Assembly (NCBI GenBank): GCA_034520665.1
Contig: JAXHNJ010000002.1
Location: 126,230-179,165 of the forward strand
DNA from: Patescibacteria group bacterium
GTDB taxonomy: Bacteria > Patescibacteriota > Patescibacteriia > JAXHNJ01
Direction: 5' to 3'
Length of the DNA: 52,936 nucleotides
How positions within the stretch are numbered: position 1 is the first letter of the stretch; each line of letters opens with the position of its first letter. The notes under the pieces were generated by a model. That model did no database searches, had not been told where the DNA came from, and was given only the letters and a program-made list of their open reading frames with translations. Positions 18,051 to 26,396 of the stretch are shown here, one piece after another. Made by a program: the position numbers and the translations under genes.

Positions 18051-18077
18051 CTTAATATCTCGATCACTTAGTATCTT
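18051..18077. repeat. 27-nt interspersed repeat, copy 3
   Basis: Begins CTTAATATCTCGATCACTTA and ends GTATCTT. Lies between a terminator and the stop codon of the 65-aa gene. Confidence 0.65.
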
Positions 18078-18082
18078 AATAT

Positions 18083-18280
18083 CTACCCCCTCCCCCATAA
18101 CTCAATACCCAAATCATCCCCAAAAAAATAAAGCAATACAATAACAATAATTAATAAAATAATAGCCCAAAATAATTTAAAAAATTTAAATCCCTTTTTT
18201 AGATTCTCTTTAATTGGATTATGCACTTCCCCTTGATAAAGCACTTTATCCTTAACTTTTTGGTATTGTTTTTGATCCAT
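18083..18280 (-). CDS. Small single-helix membrane protein, 65 aa
   Basis: Hypothetical. Charged N-terminal half (DQKQYQKVKDKVLYQGEVHNPIKENLKKGFK) followed by one strong membrane helix (FWAIILLIIVIVLLYFF) and a short Gly-rich tail. The longer frame from 18304 starts inside the terminator hairpin of the preceding gene, so the ATG at 18280 is preferred. No strong Shine-Dalgarno. Function unknown; orientation with the helix near the C-terminus suggests a tail-anchored topology. Confidence 0.6.
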   Translation of the reverse strand: MDQKQYQKVKDKVLYQGEVHNPIKENLKKGFKFFKLFWAIILLIIVIVLLYFFGDDLGIELWGRG

Positions 18281-18315
18281 AAAAAAAGAAACCCCAAGAA
18301 TCAAATCTTGGGGTT
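18281..18315 (-). terminator. Terminator overlapping the stop of the 91-aa gene
   Basis: AACCCCAAGA and TCTTGGGGTT form a perfect 10-bp stem with a 6-nt loop, followed on the minus strand by C plus seven T. The TGA stop at 18301-18303 lies inside the loop. Confidence 0.9.
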
Positions 18316-18576
18316 GAAATCATTGGCCGATTGGCTATCAGTAATAAAACACTGATGGTCATTTATAATAACCGGTATAAATAATGTATTACCGGGAATA
18401 TCTGATTTTGATATTTTAATCTTTTTCTTTAGAAGAATAAGAGACATCTTTTCAAATATCCTTTCGAATTTGGACAAAGAAAAAACTTTTAAAATATCAG
18501 TTTCCCGAACCGGGTCCTCTAATACGGCTTTTTTTGCCGCATCTACTATTTTTTTACCTACATTTAATTTAGCCAT
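18301..18576 (-). CDS. Hypothetical protein, 91 aa
   Basis: No family recognised. Basic N-terminal half (AKLNVGKKIVDAAKKAVLEDP), then an amphipathic region (FERIFEKMSLILLKKKIKI) and a hydrophobic strand (NTLFIPVIINDHQCFI). No membrane helix. A TTG lies two codons upstream, but the ATG at 18576 is used because GGAGG is 9 nt before it. The gene has its own promoter (18628-18656) and its stop codon is built into a strong terminator, so it is a complete single-gene unit. Confidence 0.7.
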   Translation of the reverse strand: MAKLNVGKKIVDAAKKAVLEDPVRETDILKVFSLSKFERIFEKMSLILLKKKIKISKSDIPGNTLFIPVIINDHQCFITDSQSANDFNPKI

Positions 18577-18627
18577 TTTCAATTTCCTCCATAACTATAA
18601 ATGATAAAGGGCACAATATTTCAATCT

Positions 18628-18656
18628 AGCTTAGCATAATATAATAATTATGTCAA
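18628..18656 (-). promoter_or_regulatory. Promoter of the 91-aa gene
   Basis: -35 TTGACA, 17 bp, -10 TAAGCT on the minus strand. The -35 box overlaps the last codons of the kinase-like gene. Confidence 0.7.
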
Positions 18657-19382
18657 GTTTCTTTCAATTAAGCCCTCTTGATTAAATTTTATCTTTAATT
18701 TTCTAATAAAATCGTCATCTTTGGGTAATTTTTCAGTTATTCTTTGGCCATTTCTTATAACTTCTTGAGTATAAATTTCATCCTCATCACCAGATAAACG
18801 GGTTTTTTTTGATTCTCCAAAATCAATTAAATAAACTTTATTCTCTGAATCAATCATTACATTTTTAAAATCCAAGTCCCTGTGATAAACTCCGGCTTGA
18901 TGAGCAATTTTAATTTGTTTTTTCAGGTCTTCAATAATATTATCAAAATCTTCTTTTTTTATTTTTTCATCTTTATCCTTTAATCTATCTATATATTCTT
19001 CAAAATTAGACCCGTCAACAGTTTCCATAACCATTAATTTTTCTAGATTATCATCACCATCCCCTTCAATATACATAAATGGCAAAGGAGTGCGACCGCC
19101 AGCTTCATAAAAATCTGTTTGTATATAGTATTCCTTCTCCAAAGAATTCATTGAGACTTCAGGACGATAATTATTTTTTACACAAACATTACACCCAAAT
19201 CTCTTCGCTGATGCATACCAAACTTCCCCAATATTACCCCTGCCTAGTTTTTCTTCTTTTTCATATTTTTCTTTCAAAAACTTAATAGCCTCACGAGCAA
19301 ATATTTCTTTTAGCTCTTCAGTTTCAATATTCAATGCTTTTTTTATTTCATCAGGTATATGTTCGGAGACTTCTACTCTCAT
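18648..19382 (-). CDS. Serine/threonine protein kinase-like protein
   Basis: 244 residues forming a compact kinase fold. Visible: Gly-rich loop LGRGNIGEVW (46-55), the ATP-binding Lys in NVCVKNN (Lys69), hinge MVMETVDG (118-124), catalytic loop HRDLDFKNVM (167-176; Asp169, Asn174) and metal-binding DFGES (187-191). The catalytic loop HRDLDFKN rather than HRDLKPEN and the lack of a long C-lobe point to a RIO/Bud32-like or atypical small-molecule kinase rather than a PASTA-type regulator; no membrane segment or sensor domain is present. The stop-to-start gap to the upstream rmuC gene is 3 nt, so the two are co-transcribed. Substrate unknown. Confidence 0.75.
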   Translation of the reverse strand: MRVEVSEHIPDEIKKALNIETEELKEIFAREAIKFLKEKYEKEEKLGRGNIGEVWYASAKRFGCNVCVKNNYRPEVSMNSLEKEYYIQTDFYEAGGRTPLPFMYIEGDGDDNLEKLMVMETVDGSNFEEYIDRLKDKDEKIKKEDFDNIIEDLKKQIKIAHQAGVYHRDLDFKNVMIDSENKVYLIDFGESKKTRLSGDEDEIYTQEVIRNGQRITEKLPKDDDFIRKLKIKFNQEGLIERNLT

Positions 19383-19385
19383 ATT

Positions 19386-20438
19386 TTATTCTTCCTTGGG
19401 TTTATCAATTTCCAGTGGCTCAATTTCCCCTCCCTCGCCGGTTATTTTTAAAATATCTTTATCAATTTTTTTAAATTCTTTACTAGTTTGATTATAACTA
19501 TTAACCGCTGTGCCTAATTGATTACCTAATTTTTGCATATAACTATCAAAATTAAGAATATGCTTGCCTAATTTTTCCACGTTTTTACGAATTTCCTTGG
19601 TAGATTCTTCAATTTGTAAAGCCCTCAACCCTTGAAGTACCATTTGTAAATAGGCCATAAAAGTAGTCGGTGAAACTACAATAACATGCTTATCTTTAAA
19701 GGCATATTCAATTAGGTCACGGGTGGAAATTTTGACCGCCCCTATTTTATTAACCAATAAATCATAATAAATGGCTTCGGAAGGAATAAACATAAAAGCA
19801 AAATCATAAGTCTTTTCATCCGGACGGACATACTTAGAGGTTTCATCAATACGGTTTTTTAAATCTTGTTTAAATAATTTTTCTAGCTCTTTTCTTCGCG
19901 TCTCATCATGCTCCTCAACGATTTTATTATAATTTTCCAGAGAAAACTTGGAATCAACCGGGATAATTTTATCTTTAACAAAAATAACAGCGTCTACGAT
20001 TTCCCCATTTTTAAATTTGTATTGCATCTGGAAGCTAGCTGGTGGCAGAACATTCTTTAAAACTGTTTCCAGATAATATTCGCCTAAAACTCCTCTTTGT
20101 TTGGGATTTTTCAAAATATCCTGCAAAGACTTAAGCTGGTCAGAAAAATTTAAAACCTGTTTATTGGTCTCATCCAATTTAGTTAATTTTTCGGTCACTT
20201 CACGGATAATCTGCGCGTCTTGACTTCTTTGCGAGGCAAACATTTTAGTTGATTCCGTTAGTTTGGTGTCAAGAGTTTTGTTGATTTCATTGATTTGATT
20301 CTGCAGCATAACTAAAGACTGGCTGTCTTTGTCCAGTTGACTAACCTTATTGAGGCGTTTATTTAACAAATAATAAACAAAACCTGCCAAACTAACTCCC
20401 ACTATAAAGATACTGATTATTATATATATTGTTTCCAT
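19386..20438 (-). CDS. rmuC: RmuC family DNA recombination protein
   Basis: 350 residues. N-terminal membrane helix (about 4-24, YIIISIFIVGVSLAGFVYYL), then a coiled coil (about 35-110), then the RmuC nuclease-like domain with QRGVLGEYYLETVLKNVLP, DAVIFVKDKIIPVDSKFSLENY (the PVDSKFP-like motif) and FMFIPSEAIYYDLL. In E. coli RmuC limits inversions at short inverted repeats; biochemical activity is predicted to be an endonuclease of the restriction-enzyme fold. Operon with the kinase-like gene immediately downstream. The ATG follows an AT-rich stretch without a clear Shine-Dalgarno. Confidence 0.92.
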   Translation of the reverse strand: METIYIIISIFIVGVSLAGFVYYLLNKRLNKVSQLDKDSQSLVMLQNQINEINKTLDTKLTESTKMFASQRSQDAQIIREVTEKLTKLDETNKQVLNFSDQLKSLQDILKNPKQRGVLGEYYLETVLKNVLPPASFQMQYKFKNGEIVDAVIFVKDKIIPVDSKFSLENYNKIVEEHDETRRKELEKLFKQDLKNRIDETSKYVRPDEKTYDFAFMFIPSEAIYYDLLVNKIGAVKISTRDLIEYAFKDKHVIVVSPTTFMAYLQMVLQGLRALQIEESTKEIRKNVEKLGKHILNFDSYMQKLGNQLGTAVNSYNQTSKEFKKIDKDILKITGEGGEIEPLEIDKPKEE

Positions 20439-20516
20439 ATTAATTTAATTTATCACATTATTATATTACAAAATAAATAAAGAATCAACTCCCCTAAGTC
20501 ACCAATTAACTAATTT

Positions 20517-20544
20517 CAGCCAAAGGCTGATTCGCCTCTGGCGA
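20517..20544. repeat. Two adjacent short hairpins
   Basis: CAGCCAAAGGCTG and TCGCCTCTGGCGA, each a 5-bp stem with a 3-nt loop, separated by two bases, in the 123-nt gap between tatD and rmuC. No T-run follows. Confidence 0.45.
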
Positions 20545-20561
20545 AAACTATTTAACTAATT

Positions 20562-21338
20562 TTATATTCTAAAAAATTCTTCAGCATTTTTGGTAGTTTG
20601 GCTGGCTACTTTTTGGTAACTAATACCTCTAATTTCAGCTATTTTTTTGGCTACTTCTTCCACATAAACCGGCCGACAACGTTGCCCCCGATAAGGCTCT
20701 GGCGATAAATAAGGCGCGTCAGTTTCGATAAACATTCTTTCCAAGGGCATTTTTTCAATCACTTTTATTAACTCTTTATCATCACTAAAAGTAATAATAC
20801 CGGTAAATCCTAAATATAAACCCAAATCTAAAAAATTCTGGGCAAATTTCATATTACCCAAATAACAATGAACCACTGCCTTTAAATCTTTTTCTTTTTT
20901 TAAAACGTTAAGTAAATCATTATAGGCATCACGGCAGTGTAAAATTAGAGGTTTTCTTAGCTCTTGAGAAATAATAATTTGTTTTTTCAGTAGTTCTTTT
21001 TGGTTTTCTTTAATCTCATTTTCTTCTTCCGGAGTATCCGCCCAAAGCTGATAATAATCAAGGCCGGTTTCTCCAATAGCCACTGCCTTGCTGTCTTTGG
21101 CCAGCTCTAAATATTCTTCCCTAATAAATTCTTCGTCGGTTAAATGAGTCGGGTGTAGCCCGACCGAAGCAAAAACATTTTCATATTGATGGGCAATGCT
21201 TAGAGCCTGACGGCTAGTTTCAATTTGTGAACCGACGGTTATCAATTTCATATTTTTAGCCATAGCTTCATCAACTACTTTTTGGTAGTCTTTGTTAAAG
21301 GCTTCAAAATTTATATGGCAATGGGTATCAATAAGCAT
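20562..21338 (-). CDS. tatD: TatD family metal-dependent DNase
   Basis: 258-residue amidohydrolase-fold deoxyribonuclease with 3'-5' exonuclease activity in characterised members. Metal-site motifs: DTHCHINF at residues 4-11 (HxH), GETGLDYY with the bridging Glu, LILHCRDA, VVHCYLG and ETDAPYLSPEPYRGQRCRP near the end. Length is normal. It lies 4 nt after cvpA and the order metG-cvpA-tatD suggests one transcript; metG-tatD adjacency is a widespread arrangement in bacteria. Confidence 0.95.
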   Translation of the reverse strand: MLIDTHCHINFEAFNKDYQKVVDEAMAKNMKLITVGSQIETSRQALSIAHQYENVFASVGLHPTHLTDEEFIREEYLELAKDSKAVAIGETGLDYYQLWADTPEEENEIKENQKELLKKQIIISQELRKPLILHCRDAYNDLLNVLKKEKDLKAVVHCYLGNMKFAQNFLDLGLYLGFTGIITFSDDKELIKVIEKMPLERMFIETDAPYLSPEPYRGQRCRPVYVEEVAKKIAEIRGISYQKVASQTTKNAEEFFRI

Positions 21339-21342
21339 ATTT

Positions 21343-21846
21343 TTACATTAAGTCATTAACTTTTCTTAAAGCTTTGGGAAAAAGAGGCACTATCCAGCTA
21401 GCAAAAGCAACAAAAAATCCCACTAAAGACGAAGTGGCAAAAGTATCTTCAAAAATAGTGCCGGTAGAAGCATTTTTAATAAAATTTAATACTATTCCTA
21501 AAAATAAAGCACCTTCAATAGCTCCTAAAATTAGACCGGTTATCCGGTTTAAAGATTTTAGTCCCGGTAAAAAAGCGGCAATATTAAAAGCTTTGTGAAT
21601 TATTTGAAATAAAAGCCCGGTCAGTTTAACAATCAAAATAAAAAGTAAAATAAATACAATAATCCGGGTAGCTGGAGTTTCATTCATACCCAGCATTGGT
21701 ATTACCTGGTCATACCAGCGGGAAGCCAATATAGCTCCTAAAAAAATGCCAACAATCGAGCCTAAGGTCTGAACTAAGCCCCGCCAAAAACCAAACCAGC
21801 AAAAGCCAAAGAAAATTATTAAAATAGCTAGATCAAAAAATTTCAT
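21343..21846 (-). CDS. CvpA family membrane protein
   Basis: 167 residues with four hydrophobic helices (about 5-25, 28-47, 62-85, 98-125) and a final amphipathic one. The opening DLAILIIFFGFCWFGFWRGLVQTLGSIVGIFLGAILA is the standard CvpA pattern (helix, Gly-rich turn, W/R-rich GFxRG). CvpA proteins are inner-membrane proteins linked to colicin V secretion and envelope homeostasis in E. coli; the molecular function is unsettled. Between metG (5-nt gap) and tatD (4-nt gap), hence in one operon. Confidence 0.85.
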   Translation of the reverse strand: MKFFDLAILIIFFGFCWFGFWRGLVQTLGSIVGIFLGAILASRWYDQVIPMLGMNETPATRIIVFILLFILIVKLTGLLFQIIHKAFNIAAFLPGLKSLNRITGLILGAIEGALFLGIVLNFIKNASTGTIFEDTFATSSLVGFFVAFASWIVPLFPKALRKVNDLM

Positions 21847-21851
21847 AATAT

Positions 21852-23306
21852 TTATTCTTTAATTCTCGGGAACAAAGCTTCCGACTTAGTTATTTTATCA
21901 CAAACTATTAAATTAGTAATCTTGGCCGAAGTATTGGGCATAAAGGGTTTTAAAGCTTTAGCTATATGACAAAGAAGACTAGCTAGAGAGCTTAAAAGCT
22001 TATTCAAATTTTCTTCATCTTTTTTCTCATCACTTTTGGCTAGTTGCCAAGGTTCATTTTTATCTATCTGCTGGTTAGCCCAGGTTACTGTTTTCATTAT
22101 TTCCAAAAGCGCCTGGTCAAAAGAGTAATCTTCTATTAATTTTGTCACTTTTTCTAAAGAGCGAGGCGATTTAACAAACTCGGGTATTTTTCCTTTACAA
22201 TACTTTTCTATCATGTTAGTTACACGGTTAACCAGATTACCCAGGTTATTGGCCAGATCAGCGTTGTATTTATCATGAAATCTTTTCTCATCCATATCTC
22301 CGTCAGAGCCAAAAGGAAACTGGGAAATCAGTAAATAGCGGGTAGCATCTACTCCGTATTTTTTTACCATTTCATTCGGATCAATAACATTACCCAGAGT
22401 CTTACTCATTTTCTGGCCATTAATGGTAAAAAAGCCATGGACAAACTGTTCATGTGGCACTTCTTCACCAGTAGCTATTAAAAGCGCCGGCCAAAAAAGG
22501 GCGTGAAATTTAAGAATATCCTTGGCCATCAAATGAACATCAGCCGGCCACCATTTCTTGAACTTTTTTTCATCATGGCCATAGCCAATAAAAGAAATAT
22601 AATTTTGCAAGGCCTCTACCCAGACATAAACGGTTTGCTTTTTATCAAAAGGCAAGGCAAGACCCCACTTAACTTTTTCCCGAGAGATAGAAAAATCCTC
22701 CAGACCCTGATCAATTAAAGATATAATTTCATTTTTGCGCCCTTCGGGCTTAATTTTCATCTCGCCTTTTTCTATTTTTTCTTTAACCTGATCCGCGTAT
22801 TTTGAAAGTTTGAAAAAATAATTTTTTTCTTTAACCTTATCCGGTTTTCGGTTATGATCGGGACATTTACCGTTAACCAGTTCTTTTTTGGTAATAAACT
22901 TTTCACAACCCGGACAATAAAGTCCTTCGTATTCTTTTTCATAAACCGCCCCAGCCTCTTTTAATTTTTTCATAAATATATCCACTGATTCTTCGTGCTT
23001 TTTATCAGTAGTACGGGCAAAATCATTATAATCAATATTTAAATTTTTCCAAGTTTTTTTAAAAAGACTGGCTACTTCATCAGCAAATTCCTGAGGTGTT
23101 TTATCTTCTTTCAGAGCACTTTCAGCAACTTTAGTGCCATGTTCATCTGTCCCGGTTAAAAAAAAGACATTTTCTTCGCCTAATTTATCTCTATAATAAC
23201 GAGCCAGTATATCAGCCGCCAAAGTAGTATAAGCATGACCAATGTGAGGTTTATCGTTCACATAATAAATGGGCGTAGTAATATAAAACTTATTTCTCTT
23301 TTTCAT
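21852..23306 (-). CDS. metG: Methionine--tRNA ligase
   Basis: 484-residue class I synthetase. ITTPIYYVNDKPHIGHAYTT carries the HIGH motif; the connective zinc-knuckle reads CPGCEKF...CPDH, a one-knuckle type; KMSKTLGNVIDP is the KMSKS loop and the anticodon-binding helical domain follows with NLVNRVTNM. No C-terminal EMAP/tRNA-binding domain is present, giving the short form. First gene of the metG-cvpA-tatD operon. About 70 nt upstream is a decayed copy of its own 5' end. Confidence 0.98.
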   Translation of the reverse strand: MKKRNKFYITTPIYYVNDKPHIGHAYTTLAADILARYYRDKLGEENVFFLTGTDEHGTKVAESALKEDKTPQEFADEVASLFKKTWKNLNIDYNDFARTTDKKHEESVDIFMKKLKEAGAVYEKEYEGLYCPGCEKFITKKELVNGKCPDHNRKPDKVKEKNYFFKLSKYADQVKEKIEKGEMKIKPEGRKNEIISLIDQGLEDFSISREKVKWGLALPFDKKQTVYVWVEALQNYISFIGYGHDEKKFKKWWPADVHLMAKDILKFHALFWPALLIATGEEVPHEQFVHGFFTINGQKMSKTLGNVIDPNEMVKKYGVDATRYLLISQFPFGSDGDMDEKRFHDKYNADLANNLGNLVNRVTNMIEKYCKGKIPEFVKSPRSLEKVTKLIEDYSFDQALLEIMKTVTWANQQIDKNEPWQLAKSDEKKDEENLNKLLSSLASLLCHIAKALKPFMPNTSAKITNLIVCDKITKSEALFPRIKE

Positions 23307-23377
23307 AAATTTATCCTATTTAATTTAACCTCGACCTGAGCTCCGCCTGCAGTGAGCAAAGTCAAATCGCCGAAGGG

Positions 23378-23430
23378 TGAGGCTTGTCATTCACATAATA
23401 AATGGGCGTGGTAATATAGAATCTATTTTT
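23378..23430 (-). pseudogene. Relic of a second metG 5' end
   Basis: Translates as NRFYITTPIYYVNDKPH, then diverges (PSAI) and stops, closely matching residues 5-20 of the adjacent MetG. Most of the roughly seven base differences from the intact gene are at third codon positions, as expected if both copies were once under selection. Only about 53 bp survive. The rest of 23307-23377 has no coding content; it is GC-richer than its neighbours. Confidence 0.65.
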
Positions 23431-23433
23431 TAT

Positions 23434-23629
23434 TTAATCAGTCATAATATTTGACTTATCGATAATTCCATCATCATAAGCTAAACATCTACAACTAGGT
23501 CTAATCCCGTTCTGCCTATAATTATTTTACCATGATCATTTAATATATTCTAAACTTCTCCTACATGTATTTAAGAATTTTTAATTCAACAAGAATGGTA
23601 ATTGAAGCTAAGTGTTTCTTGGTAGTCAT
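23434..23629 (-). pseudogene. Possible decayed small gene, several frameshifts
   Basis: Pieces of protein-like sequence appear in different frames: MTTKKHLASITILVE (frame 1), NILNDHGKIIIGRTGLDL (frame 3) and CLAYDDGIIDKSNIMTD with a stop (frame 2). Together they loosely resemble a small ACT-like regulator of the TM1266 type, with the IIxGRxG segment. This is a weak call based on recombining frames by eye; the stretch may also be meaningless AT-rich DNA. Confidence 0.3.
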
Positions 23630-23633
23630 ATAT

Positions 23634-24020
23634 TTATTTATTTTTATTAAATTCGTTAATTATATCTTCATCATATTTTATTTGACATTTTCTATCTTGA
23701 CAAAAAGCTGTGGCATATTCTAACTTTTCCCAAGGTGCTAAACCCTGACATAATCGACGTTCTTGTTTTTTTTCAACATAACTTTGCTGATCTCGTTCTT
23801 TCCATTCTCCATACCAATTTTTATTAATAGCATAAATATATCGACACCAACTTGTACTAACTGGCAAACAATCTTCATCTTTAACACAATCATGTATATT
23901 TTCTCCTCTGTATACTGCTTCTTCTGAAGAACTTCGCTGTGATAAATACCAAAAAATAGTCCAAAATAGACCAAATAAAAATATTATTAAAATTAAAAAT
24001 ATTAAATAACCCTTTTTCAT
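23634..24020 (-). CDS. Secreted or membrane-anchored Cys-rich protein, 128 aa
   Basis: Hypothetical. A basic start (MKKG) and one hydrophobic helix (YLIFLILIIFLFGLFWTIFWYL) form a signal anchor; the remainder is extracytoplasmic and holds five cysteines (DCVKDEDCLPV, SWCRY, RRLCQG, AFCQDRKCQI), a pattern that suggests disulfides. Proteins with a C-x5-C-type 'KDEDC' start and a C-terminal CxxxxC are common as surface hypotheticals in Patescibacteria. No lipobox is seen. No recognisable enzyme domain. Confidence 0.65.
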   Translation of the reverse strand: MKKGYLIFLILIIFLFGLFWTIFWYLSQRSSSEEAVYRGENIHDCVKDEDCLPVSTSWCRYIYAINKNWYGEWKERDQQSYVEKKQERRLCQGLAPWEKLEYATAFCQDRKCQIKYDEDIINEFNKNK

Positions 24021-24045
24021 AAATTTAATTTATTTTTGACACCCC

Positions 24046-24076
24046 TTGACAAAGTTATATATCATGATAGTATACT
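24046..24076 (+). promoter_or_regulatory. Promoter of the 128-aa plus-strand gene
   Basis: -35 TTGACA and -10 TATACT with a rather long 19-bp spacer. A second TTGACA begins 10 bp further upstream. Confidence 0.55.
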
Positions 24077-24133
24077 TGGTTAAAATCAGCTATTAGTTCT
24101 TTTTATTATTATCTCAGCAGAAAGGGAATGATC

Positions 24134-24517
24134 GTGGATAAAGATAGATCAACACTCGATATTATGAACTTCTTTACACAAGTACATGATAAGTTATCAC
24201 TGCACAAATTTTTTATTAATTGCCCTGAGGGCTCAATCTTTACTGAGGGTTTAAACTTATATGAAGCTAAAAAAGCTATTTGGTTTCATATCGGCTCACT
24301 TCATCATAGACTCTCAATCTCAAATCTTCAATTTATTATAAGAATCTGTGAAAGGGACATAGTACCACCGGGCGTAAAAATCTCTTTTAATAAATTAGGT
24401 TTCTGGCCTGATCACAAAAGAAATAATGATTTTTTGCACAAGTTGGCTCGAGAAAAAAGAATTGTGGCCAAGGAAATGGCTAAAAGAACTAAAAGCCAAA
24501 AGCACAAAACTCAGTAA
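24134..24517 (+). CDS. Hypothetical protein, about 127 aa
   Basis: No family recognised. Soluble, with an HDKLSLHKFFINCPEG segment, a middle rich in His and aromatic residues and a strongly basic end (KRTKSQKHKTQ), which could bind nucleic acid. Start: the ATG at 24128 would be only 1 nt from AAAGGGA (24121-24127), whereas the in-frame GTG at 24134 has a normal 6-nt spacing, so GTG is preferred; the two differ by two residues. It has its own promoter and a strong terminator. Confidence 0.65.
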   Translation: MDKDRSTLDIMNFFTQVHDKLSLHKFFINCPEGSIFTEGLNLYEAKKAIWFHIGSLHHRLSISNLQFIIRICERDIVPPGVKISFNKLGFWPDHKRNNDFLHKLAREKRIVAKEMAKRTKSQKHKTQ

Positions 24518-24535
24518 ATTCATAGAACCTTGAGA

Positions 24536-24569
24536 AAAGCCTTCTGTCTTATGGCAGAGGCTTTTTTTT
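24536..24569 (+). terminator. Rho-independent terminator
   Basis: AAGCCT..CTG pairs with CAG.AGGCTT (one bulge), followed by eight T. Confidence 0.85.
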
Positions 24570-24570
24570 A

Positions 24571-25251
24571 TTAAGCCGCAATCAAAACCACAAACTCTCC
24601 TTTAACCTTATCTTTATTATTTTCAAAGTAATTATAAACATAATCTATATCACCCCGAATAACTTCCTCGTGAATTTTTGTCATTTCCCGGGCTACCACC
24701 ACTTTTCTTTTTTTATCTAAATATTTTGATAAACTTTTTAAGGTTTTTAAAATACGATAAGGTGATTCAAAGAAAATTATGGTATGATCAGATTGTGCTA
24801 TTTCTTTAAAAAGTTTTTGCCGGCCTTTTTTATGGGGTAAAAACCCTAAAAACTCAAAATGATCACTAGGTAGGCCGGAAATTGAAACAGCCGCTGTTAG
24901 CGCTGAAGAACCCGGCACCGTTAAGACTTTAACTTTATCTTCTAACTTATTATATATTTCTTCCAGTAATTTTCCTCCCGGATCAGCTATACCCGGCGTA
25001 CCGGCGTCAGAAACCAAAGCGGCTGACTGGCCAGAAGATAATTTCTCAATTATTTTATCAATCTTTCCTATTTTTGAATGCTGATGATAGCTAACCAGCG
25101 GTTTTTTAATATCATAATAGTTAAGCAGCTTTAAAGTATGACGCGTATCCTCACAAATTATAAAATCAACTTTTTTAAAAACTAACAAAGCCCGTCTGGA
25201 AATATCTTTTAAATTACCAATGGGTGTCGAAACTATATAAAGTTTAGTCAT
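24571..25251 (-). CDS. rsmI: 16S rRNA (cytidine1402-2'-O)-methyltransferase
   Basis: 226-residue SAM-dependent methyltransferase of the tetrapyrrole-methylase fold that modifies C1402 in the ribosomal decoding centre. Family marks: TKLYIVSTPIGNLKDISRRAL at the N-terminus, ICEDTRHTLKLL, SDAGTPGIADPG (the SAM loop), VPGSSALTAAVSISGLP, FLGFLPHK, FFESPYR and VVAREMTKIHEEV. A longer frame begins at 25278, but the ATG at 25251 starts exactly at the conserved MTKLYIVSTPIG, so it is preferred. The stop lies just beside the terminator of the convergent gene. Confidence 0.95.
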   Translation of the reverse strand: MTKLYIVSTPIGNLKDISRRALLVFKKVDFIICEDTRHTLKLLNYYDIKKPLVSYHQHSKIGKIDKIIEKLSSGQSAALVSDAGTPGIADPGGKLLEEIYNKLEDKVKVLTVPGSSALTAAVSISGLPSDHFEFLGFLPHKKGRQKLFKEIAQSDHTIIFFESPYRILKTLKSLSKYLDKKRKVVVAREMTKIHEEVIRGDIDYVYNYFENNKDKVKGEFVVLIAA

Positions 25252-25316
25252 TTTAAAAATTAATAAATAATAACCCAAATTAATTAAAAGCTGGGATTTT
25301 TTTATTTAAATAATAT

Positions 25317-26375
25317 TTAGCCAATTTCATCTGGTTCCAGAGATTCATCTTTTTTCTTTTTTTCTTTGTAAAAATCCTTAATAAATTCATCGCCGATAAT
25401 AGTAATCGGAATAGCCAGTATTACTCCTAAAATACCCATCAGTCTGGCGCCAAGGAGCATCACAATAATGATCACAATTGGGTTTAAACCGGTGGTTCTT
25501 TGCATTATTTTAGGTACCAGCAAATTATTTTCAAGCTGCTGAATAATTATATACAAAATAATAACAAAAAGGGCTTTCCAGGGTGAAATAGTCAAGGCAA
25601 TTAAAACAGCCGGCACCGCTCCAATGATTGGCCCGGCATAAGGAATAAACTCAGTCAAACCAGCGATTAGGCCTAAAACCAAAGCATAAGGAATACCTAG
25701 AATTACTAAACCAATAAAAGAAGCCACCCCAATAATCAAACTTAATATCAGCTGCCCTTTTACCCACTTAGAAAGACGAACTTGAATACGGCTGAGCAAC
25801 TGCATTAAATAAGGCTGATAATGAGACGGCGAAACAGCTTGAATAAATTTATTTAATCCATCTTCAATTAAAGTAATATAAAAGGTTAAAACTAAAATTC
25901 CAATCAAAGAAAAAAGTCCGCCAAAAATACCCGAAAGACCAGCAAATATACTATTAGTAATATTCCCCAAGGCGGAAATAGTTGATTGCAAGCCCTGCTG
26001 AATAGTTTCAGCCAATTGCTGGCTTTGCTCTCCCCCACTAGTTAAGCTGTTGGAAATTTTATCATAAATGGCGGGAAAATTCTGGGAAAACTGAGCAATT
26101 TGATTAGTCATAGCCGGAATAATCAAGGCAATAGCCAAACTGACTAAGCCAAAAATAATAGTATATATAATAATAATACTTAAAATTCGGGGCACTCCCT
26201 TTTTCTGAAATTTATCCACCCAGGGGTTAATAGCCGTGGCAATAACAGCCGAAACAAAAACAATAATAATAACATCACGCACATAAAAAATGAAAAGCAA
26301 GGCTAAAATAACCAGGATAATCTTTATCAGGCTTTTCATGGAAATATCTACTTTTTTGTTTGTTATTTCCGGCAT
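25317..26375 (-). CDS. AI-2E family transporter (PerM/YdiK-like)
   Basis: 352-residue membrane protein with about eight helices: paired helices at 14-34 and 36-54, one near 65-90, a long hydrophilic segment (about 95-150), then the conserved C-terminal half with GILVLTFYITLIEDGL, VKGQLILSLIIG, LGIPYALVLGLIAGLTEFIPYAGPIIGAVPA and LENNLLVPKIMQ, the family signature. Some members export autoinducer-2, others are Na+/H+ exchangers; substrate is unknown here. Downstream of the M16 peptidase (21-nt gap) in an apparent GlyRS-M16-AI-2E operon. Confidence 0.9.
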   Translation of the reverse strand: MPEITNKKVDISMKSLIKIILVILALLFIFYVRDVIIIVFVSAVIATAINPWVDKFQKKGVPRILSIIIIYTIIFGLVSLAIALIIPAMTNQIAQFSQNFPAIYDKISNSLTSGGEQSQQLAETIQQGLQSTISALGNITNSIFAGLSGIFGGLFSLIGILVLTFYITLIEDGLNKFIQAVSPSHYQPYLMQLLSRIQVRLSKWVKGQLILSLIIGVASFIGLVILGIPYALVLGLIAGLTEFIPYAGPIIGAVPAVLIALTISPWKALFVIILYIIIQQLENNLLVPKIMQRTTGLNPIVIIIVMLLGARLMGILGVILAIPITIIGDEFIKDFYKEKKKKDESLEPDEIG

Positions 26376-26396
26376 AAACTTATCTATATTATAAAA

